A stretch of 64,000 nucleotides of DNA from Corynebacterium crudilactis (lineage in GTDB: Bacteria; Actinomycetota; Actinomycetes; Mycobacteriales; Mycobacteriaceae): NCBI RefSeq assembly GCF_001643015.1, contig NZ_CP015622.1, positions 1,625,358 through 1,689,357 of the forward strand, read 5' to 3'. Under the pieces are notes generated by a model that had not been told where the DNA came from, ran no database searches, and saw nothing but the letters and a program-made list of their open reading frames with translations. Below, piece after piece: positions 43,107 through 51,917 of the stretch (position 1 is the stretch's first letter; every line of letters starts with the position of its first letter). Both the position numbers and the translations under genes were made by a program.

Positions 43107-43679
43107 TTAATCAATTTCTAGGTGATGCAAAACCGCGGCAACGACTTGTTGAGGGCTGCGGTTGTTGGTGCGTAGTCGGTAAGTAGCAACCTCTTCATAC
43201 AACGGGGTGCGGACTTTCACCAGGTTTCGGTAATGCTCTGCTGGGTTGACAGCTTGCAGAACAGGCCGTGAACGCTCATTGGCTGTGCGTCGGATACCTT
43301 CTTCAACAGGAACATCAATCCACACCACATCATGGCCCTGGAGCAGTGCGCGGGTAGATTCCGTCAACACAGCTCCACCGCCCAGGCTGACTACTCCGTT
43401 TGATTTCAGAGCTTCCGCCACGTGCACGGCCTCAAGCTCGCGGAATGCAGGCTCGCCGAGTTCACTGAAGACGGCGCCACAGGCTTTCCCAGTGGCGTCC
43501 TCAATCAATTCATCAGAGTCAACGAGATCAGTGTTTAGGGCGCGCGCTAATCGACGCCCAATGGTGGATTTGCCAGCTCCTGGCAAGCCCACCAACACGA
43601 CGATGGGACGTGAGCATGAAGAAGTATCATCTAGTTGATGTTCAGAATGAATCTGATCATTCACTTCATTACGCTCCAT
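43107..43679 (-). CDS. aroK: Shikimate kinase
   Basis: Phosphorylates shikimate. The 190 residues start [15 protein letters not shown], as in C. glutamicum. Walker [10 protein letters not shown], substrate residues in SDELIE and [13 protein letters not shown] and the lid RTANERSRP are present. It overlaps the aroC end by 11 bp. Confidence 0.96.
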   Translation of the reverse strand: MERNEVNDQIHSEHQLDDTSSCSRPIVVLVGLPGAGKSTIGRRLARALNTDLVDSDELIEDATGKACGAVFSELGEPAFRELEAVHVAEALKSNGVVSLGGGAVLTESTRALLQGHDVVWIDVPVEEGIRRTANERSRPVLQAVNPAEHYRNLVKVRTPLYEEVATYRLRTNNRSPQQVVAAVLHHLEID

Positions 43680-44892
43680 CCTCTAAAGCCTCAAACTTCA
43701 TCCGCTGCTCAATACCTTTAAGGTAATTGGCAATATTGGATTTTGTCTCCGCGAGTGAATCGCCACCAAACTTCTGCAGCACTGCGCGAGCAAGTACGAG
43801 AGCAACCATTGCTTCTGCAACCACACCGGCAGCAGGAACTGCACACACATCAGAACGCTGATGGATACCAGTTGCAGCTTTACCGTTGGACAGATCCACA
43901 GTCTTCAGTGCACGGGGCACTGTGGAAATAGGCTTCATGCCAGCGCGTACTCGCAAGGTTTCGCCGTTGGTCATGCCGCCTTCAAGGCCACCTGCACGGT
44001 TGGTATTGCGGTAGACGCCGTTGTCATCCAAGAACATTTCATCGTGCGCTTCAGAGCCACGTCGACGTGCCTCTTCAAAACCGTCACCGATTTCAACGCC
44101 CTTGATTGCTTGAATGCCCATGAGCGCTGCTGCGATTTGTGCATCAAGGCGATCTTCGCCAGAAATATGGGAACCAAGGCCGATTGGCAGGCCTTCGACG
44201 ATAACTTCCACGATGCCGCCAAGGGTATCGCCGGACTTCTTCGCCGATTCGATTTCCTTGATCATGGATTCTTCAGCATCCTTGCCAAACGCACGCACTG
44301 GAGAATCATCAATTGCCTGGATATCGGCAAAGGTAGGTTCCGCACCGGCGTATGGCTCAGATGCACCGATTGAGATGACATGGGAGAGCACTTCCACGCC
44401 AAGAGTTTCACGGAGGAAAGAGCGCGCAACAGTTGCTGCCGCTACCCGAGCTGCAGTTTCACGGGCAGAGGAACGCTCCAGCACATTGCGGGCATCATCA
44501 AAGCCGTACTTAAGCATGCCGGAGAAATCAGCATGTCCAGGTCGTGGGCGGGTAAGTTTTGCACCACGTCCAGAAGACATCGCTGCAACGTTATCCGGAT
44601 CCTCCATGTCCAAAGCATCAGAGGACATGATGGTGGTCCACTTATCCCACTCAGTGTTGCCAATCATGATGGCAATGGGGCTGCCCAAAGTAAGGCTGTG
44701 GCGGATGCCGGTGAGGAAAGACAGTTCATCTTGCTCAAACTTCATTCGGGCACCGCGTCCATAACCGAGACGGCGACGCGCCAGTTGATACGTGACCTCA
44801 TCTTTAGTCACGGGCACGCCTGCTGGCATGTGCTCAACTGTGGCAATTAACGCCTGGCCGTGGGATTCACCTGCTGTAGTCCATCGAAGCAT
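43669..44892 (-). CDS. aroC: Chorismate synthase
   Basis: Last common step to aromatic amino acids, using reduced FMN. The start is the ATG at 44892 ([16 protein letters not shown]); two further in-frame starts upstream have no family support. The 407 residues show the three family signatures around GESHGQALI, the [16 protein letters not shown] stretch and [13 protein letters not shown], and [15 protein letters not shown]. Confidence 0.96.
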   Translation of the reverse strand: MLRWTTAGESHGQALIATVEHMPAGVPVTKDEVTYQLARRRLGYGRGARMKFEQDELSFLTGIRHSLTLGSPIAIMIGNTEWDKWTTIMSSDALDMEDPDNVAAMSSGRGAKLTRPRPGHADFSGMLKYGFDDARNVLERSSARETAARVAAATVARSFLRETLGVEVLSHVISIGASEPYAGAEPTFADIQAIDDSPVRAFGKDAEESMIKEIESAKKSGDTLGGIVEVIVEGLPIGLGSHISGEDRLDAQIAAALMGIQAIKGVEIGDGFEEARRRGSEAHDEMFLDDNGVYRNTNRAGGLEGGMTNGETLRVRAGMKPISTVPRALKTVDLSNGKAATGIHQRSDVCAVPAAGVVAEAMVALVLARAVLQKFGGDSLAETKSNIANYLKGIEQRMKFEALEDGA

Positions 44893-44949
44893 GCATAGCA
44901 TTATCGCACGAAAGGCCAAAGATACTGTATCCAGCCCTCCTCAAGAGCG

Positions 44950-45123
44950 TTAAAAAATTGCTTTTCGACGCCTAAAAGCACCAAACGCGCAGGTAGAAAC
45001 AATAACTTTTGTTAAGTCCCCGGGAATTAATTTAACCCCACTCCCCAATTTTCCCCACAAAAATATTCCACAGAGTAGGACAGAAATTATCAATGATCCC
45101 ACGATGATAGATAAATAAGACAT
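44950..45123 (-). CDS. Possible small membrane protein, DUF2905-like
   Basis: From the internal ATG at 45123 (MSYLSIIVGSLIISVLLCGIF) there are 57 codons: one hydrophobic helix, then WGKLGSGVKLIPGDLTK and a basic end FRRRKAIF. The G-K-LG...LPGD layout recalls DUF2905 proteins, but the second half does not match well and no clear ribosome-binding site is seen. It could be a remnant or chance. Confidence 0.25.
   Translation of the reverse strand: MSYLSIIVGSLIISVLLCGIFLWGKLGSGVKLIPGDLTKVIVSTCAFGAFRRRKAIF
44960..44971 (-). repeat. Dispersed 12-mer GCGTCGANAAGC, intergenic copy
   Basis: An exact copy (N = A, minus orientation) outside recognised genes. One of 16 in the window; see findings. Confidence 0.8.
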
Positions 45124-45535
45124 TTCAGCGCTGTGTTTCAGATTCAACCTTCACTTCGGAAACCGCCATTGATGGAGCTATAGACAGAAGGAAATGTCTT
45201 GCATAAACAAGCACTGAATATCAAGCCTGTGGACTGTTCTAGGTTTCAAAATCTCGGGCGCAATGCTGGCTGATACCCCCGCAATCTTTGGGCAAGTGTC
45301 CATTATATATCCATCATAATATTTATATCTAATTTGGCCGACCTTGGTGCAGATCTCTCCAACGAAGAAGGCTTCGTTGTCCTCCGAGGCAAATACGTTG
45401 TTAGTAGTCTTGGAAATTCAATTCACTGGTAGTGACCTGACCCCTATCCCCTCATTTTTCACAGAAGCATTCCCCAAAATAATTTCTATGAAATTTCTTT
45501 ATAAAACCTGTAGGCATAGTTGGCTCGCTAAAAAT

Positions 45536-46992
45536 CTATTCATCATCTCTCGGGTCGAGCAGATTATCGATGACTTCCCGAGTAAGGACTCCCTCCTCAA
45601 ACGCCTTTCGTGGGCTGAGGTCTCCAGGTATGAAGCTCTTCGGAGTAGTCCACCAGTTCAGTGCGTTCCACCGATCCGCCTCTGAAGCCTGACCCCCATT
45701 CAACAACCGTCGGTTAACGATGATCACATCTGGGAAGAGATTTCCGCTTTGCATATCAAACTGGAACGACGGGTAGCGATAAGCTTGAGTTCCCGGAACG
45801 GATAATACAGCACCATTTTTGCGATAATAATTTAATAACCCCCGACGCTCACGATCGCTTTCTTTACACTGAAGCGTATTAGCAGCATCTGAGGTGTACA
45901 GCAGATCAACATCGCGCAACATATCTGCCTGACGGGTCAGTTCCTCGTTTCTTACATAATTACTTTGCCAGATATCTTGATTCTCCCACCCATCTGGAAA
46001 ACCCATTGACTTTAACCGGTTGGGCCGTTCCGCCGCAAAGTTCGTAACCAGCGTGAGGATTCTGTTGCGTGTTTCATTCGAGTAATCGATACGCGCAAGC
46101 AGATATGCAATAAGCACGAGAGTTCCGTAAAGACGGCTGGCCGCTCGTGAAATGGAGCGAGTTCCAGCATCCACCACTTCTGCACCTTGGAGATGGTTCA
46201 TCTCGTTGACCGTATTCGGAGCCGCGAGGGGAGCCGTGTGGTTTCGATTCCACAGCCGAGCATGATGGGCGCAGTAGTTGCGAGTCTGGCGTAAATGTTC
46301 TAACCAACTTGAAAAAGCATGGGCATCGCCATTTCCGCCTTCTTGATAAACGTCGAAATCAACTGCGATCTGTTGGCGATCCCGCTGCGTCATAGCACTA
46401 AAAAGGCGATTAAGGTGACCGAAAGTCATGGTTTCCGTAGCGGTCCACACCGGCAATTGTTTCCCGTAGTGGGAGTTAAAATGCGCGATAAACGCCTCAC
46501 TCGAAATAGACTCATTTCGAGCTTGCTTCCGCATCCATTGTTCATGGTCACTCTCGCACCACTCACAGCCTGCTGAACAATTAGGGTTATTCGATTCTCA
46601 AGACTTCTTCTGAATCCAGTCAGGATCTAATTGGGTACCATCATTATGCGCAAATGGCCCTCGTCGTCCGAGAAGGTGTCCAATTCGAAATCGTATGGCC
46701 ACTTCTATTTGAGAAATAGCATGAAGTACTTCTGCACGTAGACGCTCATCAAAACGATAGATTTTGAGTACTTCATCGAGAGTTGTGCCTTCAAAAAATC
46801 TGACGGACGTGCTTCCCCTACTTCTTTTGGCCATTTTCGAAACGGATACCAATAACCAGATAAGCGGTAATATCCAATTGCTTGCAATTCTCGATAGGCT
46901 CGCTCCTGGTCCGAAAATATCATGCCGCGCTCACGCAAACGATCGAGCTAACTGTCTATATCGAGAAACGGTTTATTATATGTGCTAGCCAT
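45536..46992 (-). pseudogene. Decayed Abi_2 (AbiD/AbiF-type) abortive-infection gene
   Basis: Joined reading from the ATG at 46992 gives MASTYNKPFLDIDS, a TAG stop at 46948-46950, then LDRLRERGMIFSDQERAYRELQAIGYYRLSGYWYPFRK. A one-base loss in an A-run at 46834-46837 shifts the frame to KRSRGSTSVRFFEGTTLDEVLKIYRFDERLRAEVLHAISQIEVAIRFRIG. An in-frame TGA follows at 46598-46600, after which the frame stays open to a TAG at 45536. The last part holds a HEPN RNase-type R-x4-H in TRNYCAHHARLWNR. This is the normal Abi_2 layout, broken three times. Confidence 0.85.
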
Positions 46993-47207
46993 CTTGCCAG
47001 TATAGAAAGAGAACTGGCCGCCTCCCCTTATCGGGAATGACGGCCAGTCGTGATGATTTCATCATAACCCAGCGAAGACGTTTTTTCTAATCTCAGACCG
47101 CATCAATATAGATCGATGCAACAACCCCAAGCACATGGCTTGGGGTTGTTGCATTACCAGACCAGGCTATCGAGGGAACCTGCTTAAGAACAGCTAACTA
47201 CCAAAAT
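46993..47207. other. Spacer with two hairpins
   Basis: ACTGGCCG (47013-47020) pairs with CGGCCAGT (47041-47048), with TCCC/GGGA inside. A perfect 16-bp stem, TGCAACAACCCCAAGC (47117-47132) with 47138-47153, has a 5-nt loop. No gene is seen. Both may be terminators bounding the Abi remnant, though neither has a strong T-tract. Confidence 0.6.
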
Positions 47208-47648
47208 CTATCCACAAATAACAAGGGCACACGCACTCGCCACAACCATGCTTGGCCCATGGGGAACAGAACCAGGTCGCTTAATCTTTCCCATGATTAC
47301 CAAAATCGCACTGACAAGGGCAGAGATTAGTGATGCACCCACAATTGTGAAGAAGACTGCTGATATCCCCCAAGACATCACTACCGTGCCTAATCCGAGC
47401 GCGAATTTAATATCTCCCCCACCTATACCTCCAACTAATACGGCGGTTACAAAATAAATTCCGGCCCACAACAGCCCGCCCAGAATCCACGTTGGATCAA
47501 CCACCAAGGCCCAGAGGGTAATCACTGCTGCTCCAGGCAGGGTGAGAAAATCTGGTAACCGTCGCTGTCTGATGTCATAAATACTTAAAATCACGCACCA
47601 TAACCCCACTATAAAAATCCCCATATGTAGTTTGACTGGCCAACACAC
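47208..47648 (-). CDS. Small prepilin peptidase-like membrane aspartic protease (A24)
   Basis: 146 residues, start GTG at 47648 with GAGGGA upstream. It has four or five hydrophobic segments. The two catalytic aspartates of this family fall in SIYDIRQRRLPDFLTLPG and GGIGGGDIKFALGLG (GxGD). It lacks the N-terminal methylase domain, like TadV/CpaA types. It would process type IV pilin-like leader peptides, but no pilin or secretion gene lies nearby. It follows arsR by 12 bp. Confidence 0.8.
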   Translation of the reverse strand: MCWPVKLHMGIFIVGLWCVILSIYDIRQRRLPDFLTLPGAAVITLWALVVDPTWILGGLLWAGIYFVTAVLVGGIGGGDIKFALGLGTVVMSWGISAVFFTIVGASLISALVSAILVIMGKIKRPGSVPHGPSMVVASACALVICG

Positions 47649-47660
47649 GGTTTGGTTCCC

Positions 47661-47966
47661 TCAATGGCGGTGGGTGCCCCCAAGCTGATGAAGCAACGTG
47701 TGGGTTGTGGCGTCGACAAGCTTGTACCTTGTTACGCGCCCTTCCTTGAAGGACTCCACCACGCCGTTTTCTGCAAGCAGTTGCAGCGCGGCGGATGCCG
47801 TGGGCAGGGTAACTCCGACGGCTCCGGCAAGCTCCGAGACAGTCGCTTCTCCGGGACCGTGATAGTGCAGTGCCAGCAGGAGACGCAATCGTGTGCGATC
47901 GCCCAGCAATTTGAATTTTGGCGCCCACTCATCAGCAAGCTGCAGGAGATGAGACTGGTGCTCCAT
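47661..47966 (-). CDS. ArsR-family transcriptional regulator
   Basis: 101 residues with the ArsR winged helix: FKLLGDRTRLRLLLALH, then recognition helix ATVSELAGAVGVTLPTASAALQLLAENGVVESFKEGRVTRYKLV. The end is histidine-rich (ATTHTLLHQLGGTHRH), which may bind a metal; no alpha-3 CxC motif is present. It is divergent from the ABC importer and should repress it by binding the shared spacer. A 12-mer copy lies at 47710. Confidence 0.87.
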   Translation of the reverse strand: MEHQSHLLQLADEWAPKFKLLGDRTRLRLLLALHYHGPGEATVSELAGAVGVTLPTASAALQLLAENGVVESFKEGRVTRYKLVDATTHTLLHQLGGTHRH

Positions 47967-47983
47967 AAGTAATCTCTTTCGCT

Positions 47984-48010
47984 AATAGTCAAACAATCAT
48001 TTGAGTGTTA
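47984..48010. promoter_or_regulatory. Candidate ArsR operator
   Basis: TCAAACAATCATTTGA (47989-48004) is the core of an imperfect inverted repeat whose 10-bp arms agree at 8 positions, in the 54-bp spacer between arsR and the permease gene. Size and symmetry suit an ArsR/SmtB operator. Its centre would block transcription both ways. The permease has no clear ribosome-binding site, so its message may be leaderless. Confidence 0.55.
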
Positions 48011-48020
48011 GTGTTTTCTC

Positions 48021-49115
48021 ATGCTTCACACGGCACGCAAACAGCGTGGCACCCACACGAGCTTCCACGAACTTGGACTCAATACTAGTCGGCGTAGGGC
48101 AATTAACTGGACACTGGCACTCAGCGTAGTGCTGCTTTTCTCCATGTTCTGCGGAGTTCTCATTGGTGCCACTGGCACCTCAGCAACATCTACCTGGACT
48201 GTGATTAGCCACCACCTATTTGGCAGCCCTCTCAACGGTGCACATGCAGTTTCTTTAGATGCCATCATTTGGGATATTCGCACTCCCCGAGTGATGTTGG
48301 CCGCAGCCGTGGGAGCAGGGCTGGCTATAGCTGGCGCAATCATGCAGGTACTCGTACGCAATATGCTGGCAGATCCCTATATTCTTGGCGTAAATTCCGG
48401 CGCAAGCTGTGGCGCTGCGGCAGCACTTCTGTTCGGCGTCGGAGCAGGATTCGGCGACTATGCTCTACAAGGCAGTGCATTTTTAGGTGCACTGGTGGCC
48501 TCTGCACTGATCTTTTTCGTGGCTAAATCAGCAGGCCGCATTTCTTCCACACGACTGCTGATGTCTGGTGTCACTATTGGCTATATGCTCTCTGCTGCCA
48601 CCAGCTTTTTGATTTTCTCCTCAGATTCCGCCGAAGGTAGCCGCTCTGTCATGTTTTGGCTATTGGGATCTTTAGGATTGGCAGCTTGGAATGGTCCGAT
48701 GGCGATTATCTTTATCATCGTGGGACTTACCTTGGCCTTGCTCATGCTGATGGGACCACAACTAGACGCGTTAAACTCCGGTGATGAAACAGCACTAACC
48801 CTAGGAATTTCCCCAGACCGGCTGCGCATTTTCCTTCTCATCGCATCCTGTTTGCTTGTTGGATCCATCGTTGCGATGGCTGGCAGTATCGGATTCATTG
48901 GCCTCGTGATCCCCCATTTAGCCAGGCGGCTTGTCGGCGGGAAACACCGTCTCATGCTTCCGATTTCCGCAATTATGGGTGCGATCTTGCTTATTTGGGC
49001 AGATATCGCAGCACGCACACTTCTTGCTCCACAGGAAATCCCCATCGGCATTATCACCGCACTCATCGGCGCACCTTTTTTGTTGATCTTGGTCCGCCGC
49101 ATGCACTCTGCTTAA
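48021..49115 (+). CDS. FecCD-type ABC transporter permease
   Basis: 364 residues with about nine or ten membrane segments and the FecCD signature: GVLIGATG..., RTPRVMLAAAVGAGLAIAGAIMQVLVRNMLADPYILGVNSGAS, and the coupling region GSIGFIGLVIPHLARRLVGGKHR. Family members import Fe-siderophores, haem or cobalamin as a homodimer. It is the first gene of permease-binding protein-ATPase. Confidence 0.9.
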   Translation: MLHTARKQRGTHTSFHELGLNTSRRRAINWTLALSVVLLFSMFCGVLIGATGTSATSTWTVISHHLFGSPLNGAHAVSLDAIIWDIRTPRVMLAAAVGAGLAIAGAIMQVLVRNMLADPYILGVNSGASCGAAAALLFGVGAGFGDYALQGSAFLGALVASALIFFVAKSAGRISSTRLLMSGVTIGYMLSAATSFLIFSSDSAEGSRSVMFWLLGSLGLAAWNGPMAIIFIIVGLTLALLMLMGPQLDALNSGDETALTLGISPDRLRIFLLIASCLLVGSIVAMAGSIGFIGLVIPHLARRLVGGKHRLMLPISAIMGAILLIWADIAARTLLAPQEIPIGIITALIGAPFLLILVRRMHSA

Positions 49116-49134
49116 GTTTTTTAGAAAAGGAAAC

Positions 49135-50106
49135 ATGCGTAAATTTCTCTCGCCCTTAGCTGTCCTTCTAGCACTTGGGTTAACATCTTGTGGCACAGAA
49201 ACTGCCCCTGCCCCACACATGTCAGGTCAAGGCATTGAGGTTGAAAACTGCGGAAACTCTTATACCTTTGATCAGGCGCCAGAACATATTGCACTGATGA
49301 AAAGCGCAGCCGTACCCACCCTTGATGCCTTGGGGGTGCTTGACCAAGTCGTGGCAAAAGCAGGTGCCTTTCCACAAGGATATTACGATGCTGAATTGGA
49401 AAAACGTGTGGAAAAAATTCCCACGTTATCCGATAAAATCGATGCCAGTGGACATGTACTTATCTCCAAAGAAATCGTCGTTGCTGCCAATCCAGATATC
49501 GTTCTAGGTGAAACAGACACCATCAATCGAGCGTCCATGGCGGCATCCAACGTTCCAGTTCTAGAAGAACCAGTTTTCTGTGGTGCCCTCACAGGTGATG
49601 TGAGTTTTGATGATGTCTGGTCTCAAATTTCCACCTATGGAACTGTCTTTGATCGTTCTACCGAAGCAGACGCATATGTGGCTGAACTTCAAATCCGAGT
49701 AGCAGATTTAGAGGCACGCGTGATTGATTCCGATAAAACCGTGGCAGTTCTCTACCCCACCATCGGAGGAGGTGTCACCTATGCCTACGGACGCGGATCT
49801 ATGGCTAATCCGGTGGTGGAAAAAGCTGGATTACACAATGTTTTTGATACTCAATCCGAGCGTATTTTTGAAGTCACTGCAGAAGAACTAATTGCTAGAA
49901 ACCCTGATTACATCATTGTGCTGCACAGTGATGGCGATCCCGCAGATGTCGTGGCAGAAATAGGACATCTACAAGGCTCTGCGGCGCTTAGCGCTCTACA
50001 GGAAGGCAAAGTTTTGCCCATGCTGATGAATTTTGCAGAACCCCCAACTCCCCTGGCTGTTGATGGCTTTGAGCAGGTTATTAACTTTGTAGAAACGCAT
50101 CCATGA
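49135..50106 (+). CDS. Substrate-binding lipoprotein of the ABC importer
   Basis: 323 residues with a lipoprotein signal, MRKFLSPLAVLLALGLTSC, acylated at Cys19. Two Rossmann-like lobes are joined by a long helix, as in TroA/BtuF proteins (HIALMKSAAVPTLDALGV, VVAANPDIVLGE, RNPDYIIVLHSDGDP). Two cysteines (FCGALTG and ENCG) are unusual. Together with a divergent ArsR this points to a metal or metal complex, but the ligand cannot be read from sequence. Confidence 0.88.
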   Translation: MRKFLSPLAVLLALGLTSCGTETAPAPHMSGQGIEVENCGNSYTFDQAPEHIALMKSAAVPTLDALGVLDQVVAKAGAFPQGYYDAELEKRVEKIPTLSDKIDASGHVLISKEIVVAANPDIVLGETDTINRASMAASNVPVLEEPVFCGALTGDVSFDDVWSQISTYGTVFDRSTEADAYVAELQIRVADLEARVIDSDKTVAVLYPTIGGGVTYAYGRGSMANPVVEKAGLHNVFDTQSERIFEVTAEELIARNPDYIIVLHSDGDPADVVAEIGHLQGSAALSALQEGKVLPMLMNFAEPPTPLAVDGFEQVINFVETHP

Positions 50107-50861
50107 TTAAAGCAACGAATCTGTACCACAGCTTCGGCGACTCCGTGGTTATTGATGGCGTCTCCCTGCTTCTTCCTGAAAAAGGAACCGTCAGTTTAGT
50201 TGGCCCAAACGGCAGCGGCAAAACCACGCTGTTGCGCACCCTCTATGGTGCACTGCGCCCAACAGAAGGAGACATACAGGTTGATGGTGTGGAGCTTGCT
50301 CGGATTCATCGCAAAGAGATCGCAAGAAAAATGGCGGTAGTTATCCAAGAACATGATTCCGATCTGCCCATGACAGTGGCTGATCTGGTGTTATTGGGCA
50401 GGCTCCCCCACCAAAAGATGTTTGCGGGCCAATCTGAAGAAGATCAACGGTTAGTAAAAGAAGCGCTCCTTCGTGTCGGCGCCCTGCATTTAGCCAACCG
50501 ACAATTTGCTGCACTTTCCGGCGGCGAACGTCAACGCGTGCTCATTGCCCGTGCCCTAGTACAAGATGCCACACACATTTTGCTTGATGAGCCCACCAAC
50601 CACCTAGACATCCGCTACCAACACGAGGTGCTACATCTCATCCGCGAACTTGCCACCAGTGCTGTGATTGTCCTTCACGATCTCAATCTTGCCGCCACCT
50701 ACAGCGATCACATTATCTTGTTGGATAACGGAAAAGTGGTCACTCAAGGCTCCCCTTCTGAAGTCTTGACACCAGAACATTTAGAACCGGTTTACGGTGT
50801 CCAGGTGGATCGTTTTGATCTTGGCGAAGACATACATCTGCGTTTCACAAGGAAAGTGTAG
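50103..50861 (+). CDS. ABC transporter ATP-binding protein (FecE/BtuD type)
   Basis: 252 residues with Walker A GPNGSGKTT, Q-loop VIQEHDSD, signature LSGGERQR, Walker B THILLDEPTN and switch His in VIVLHDLNLA. It overlaps the lipoprotein stop by 4 bp (ATGA). Confidence 0.94.
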   Translation: MIKATNLYHSFGDSVVIDGVSLLLPEKGTVSLVGPNGSGKTTLLRTLYGALRPTEGDIQVDGVELARIHRKEIARKMAVVIQEHDSDLPMTVADLVLLGRLPHQKMFAGQSEEDQRLVKEALLRVGALHLANRQFAALSGGERQRVLIARALVQDATHILLDEPTNHLDIRYQHEVLHLIRELATSAVIVLHDLNLAATYSDHIILLDNGKVVTQGSPSEVLTPEHLEPVYGVQVDRFDLGEDIHLRFTRKV

Positions 50862-50884
50862 AGGTCTGGGCAAAAACTAAAGAG

Positions 50885-51007
50885 CGACTTCACAACAACG
50901 ACTTCTTACCTTCGACTTCTCGTGGTCGACTTCAGTCGGGTTTTTCGAAAACCATAGTGAAGTCGAATATGAGAAGTTGAGCTCGAGAAGTCGAAAGGGC
51001 GAAGTCG
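50885..51007. repeat. Palindromic array of eight CGACTTC units on a 14-bp period
   Basis: Four direct CGACTTC units start at 50885, 50899, 50913 and 50927. Four inverted GAAGTCG units start at 50959, 50973 (one mismatch, GAAGTTG), 50987 and 51001. All steps are exactly 14 bp. TTCGACTTCTCG (50911-50922) is fully complementary to 50984-50995. The array fills the gap between the convergent ABC ATPase gene and aroE, with TTTTT near the centre. Confidence 0.85.
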
Positions 51008-51075
51008 AACTTAAAGTCCCGCGAATCCCCAGATCACTAAAGCCCCGCGAAGAACCAAACACTAAAAGCAGACAG

Positions 51076-51900
51076 CTAGTCCGAGATGCTCAAAGATTCC
51101 TCTAGTGCTTTTCGCATGGCATCGCGTGGTGCTTCTTTGCCGGTGTATTGCTCAAATTGACCATAAGATTGGTGTGCCAACATCACGTGTCCGCCGACTG
51201 CTGGGAAGCCAGCAGCGCGGGTGGTTTCGACCAATGGGGTTGGCCATGGATCATAAATCACATCGAGGACTGGAGCGATTGCCAAGCTCTGTTCGTGGCC
51301 TGCAATAGCTGATGATGGAACAGTTGAGATCACCACATCGGCATTTGTGGGGGCTGCGCTGATGGGGGCGTAAGACAATGTGGTGGGGGTGGCGTCGAAA
51401 AGCGCTTGTAGTTCGCTGGTGCGATCTGAGCGGTTAAGCACCGTGATATGTGCAACCCCTGCTTCGATAAGGGTCCAGATGGCGGGGCGGGCGGTGCCGC
51501 CGGAGCCGATGACTACGGCGTACTTTCCGTTAAGGGAAGTGCCATCCAGCAACTCGCCTAGGGCCCCTTTGATGCCATCAACATCGGTGTTATCTGCGCG
51601 CCAGCCTTCATCGGTGCGCACCAAGGTGTTGGCGGATCCGATGGCACGTGCACGGTCGGTGACCACATCTGCAAAATTCAAGGCTGCGAACTTTGCCGGC
51701 ATGGTGACCGAAAACCCGCGGTAGCTCTCATCTACACCGGAGACAATGCCCTCAAGCATCTCTTCTGTGCATTCGAAGCGATCATATGCCCACTGATCTA
51801 ATCCGAGTGCCACATAGCCTGCATTATGCAGGACTGGTGATTTGGAGTGTTCAATGGGAGAACCCAGAACTGCTGCCCGGTGCGTAATATGAGAGCCCAA
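51076..51900 (-). CDS. aroE: Shikimate dehydrogenase
   Basis: Reduces 3-dehydroshikimate to shikimate with NADPH. The 274 residues begin with the substrate motif GSPIEHSKSPVLHNAGY; catalytic lysine is in VTMPAKFAA, its partner Asp in RADNTDVDG, and the cofactor loop is VIGSGGTARPAIW. It is the first-listed gene of a block aroE-mltG-ruvX-alaS read on the minus strand. A 12-mer copy lies at 51392. Confidence 0.94.
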   Translation of the reverse strand: MGSHITHRAAVLGSPIEHSKSPVLHNAGYVALGLDQWAYDRFECTEEMLEGIVSGVDESYRGFSVTMPAKFAALNFADVVTDRARAIGSANTLVRTDEGWRADNTDVDGIKGALGELLDGTSLNGKYAVVIGSGGTARPAIWTLIEAGVAHITVLNRSDRTSELQALFDATPTTLSYAPISAAPTNADVVISTVPSSAIAGHEQSLAIAPVLDVIYDPWPTPLVETTRAAGFPAVGGHVMLAHQSYGQFEQYTGKEAPRDAMRKALEESLSISD

Positions 51901-51917
51901 TTTCTATCCTTTAATCT

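Larger units (their letters stand above)
44893..45535. other. AT-rich accessory spacer
   Basis: No well-supported gene. It contains a weak small-membrane-protein frame at 44950-45123, one copy of the dispersed 12-mer at 44960, and AT-rich sequence around 45300-45330. Confidence 0.5.

Noticed and set aside
45344..45685. Plus-strand frame of 113 codons opposite the Abi remnant
   Set aside because: Overlaps the 3' end of the decayed abi gene, has no start signal and no family resemblance.
50885..51007. CRISPR-like array
   Set aside because: Repeats are only 7 bp, spacers 7 bp, half the units are inverted, and no cas gene is near.
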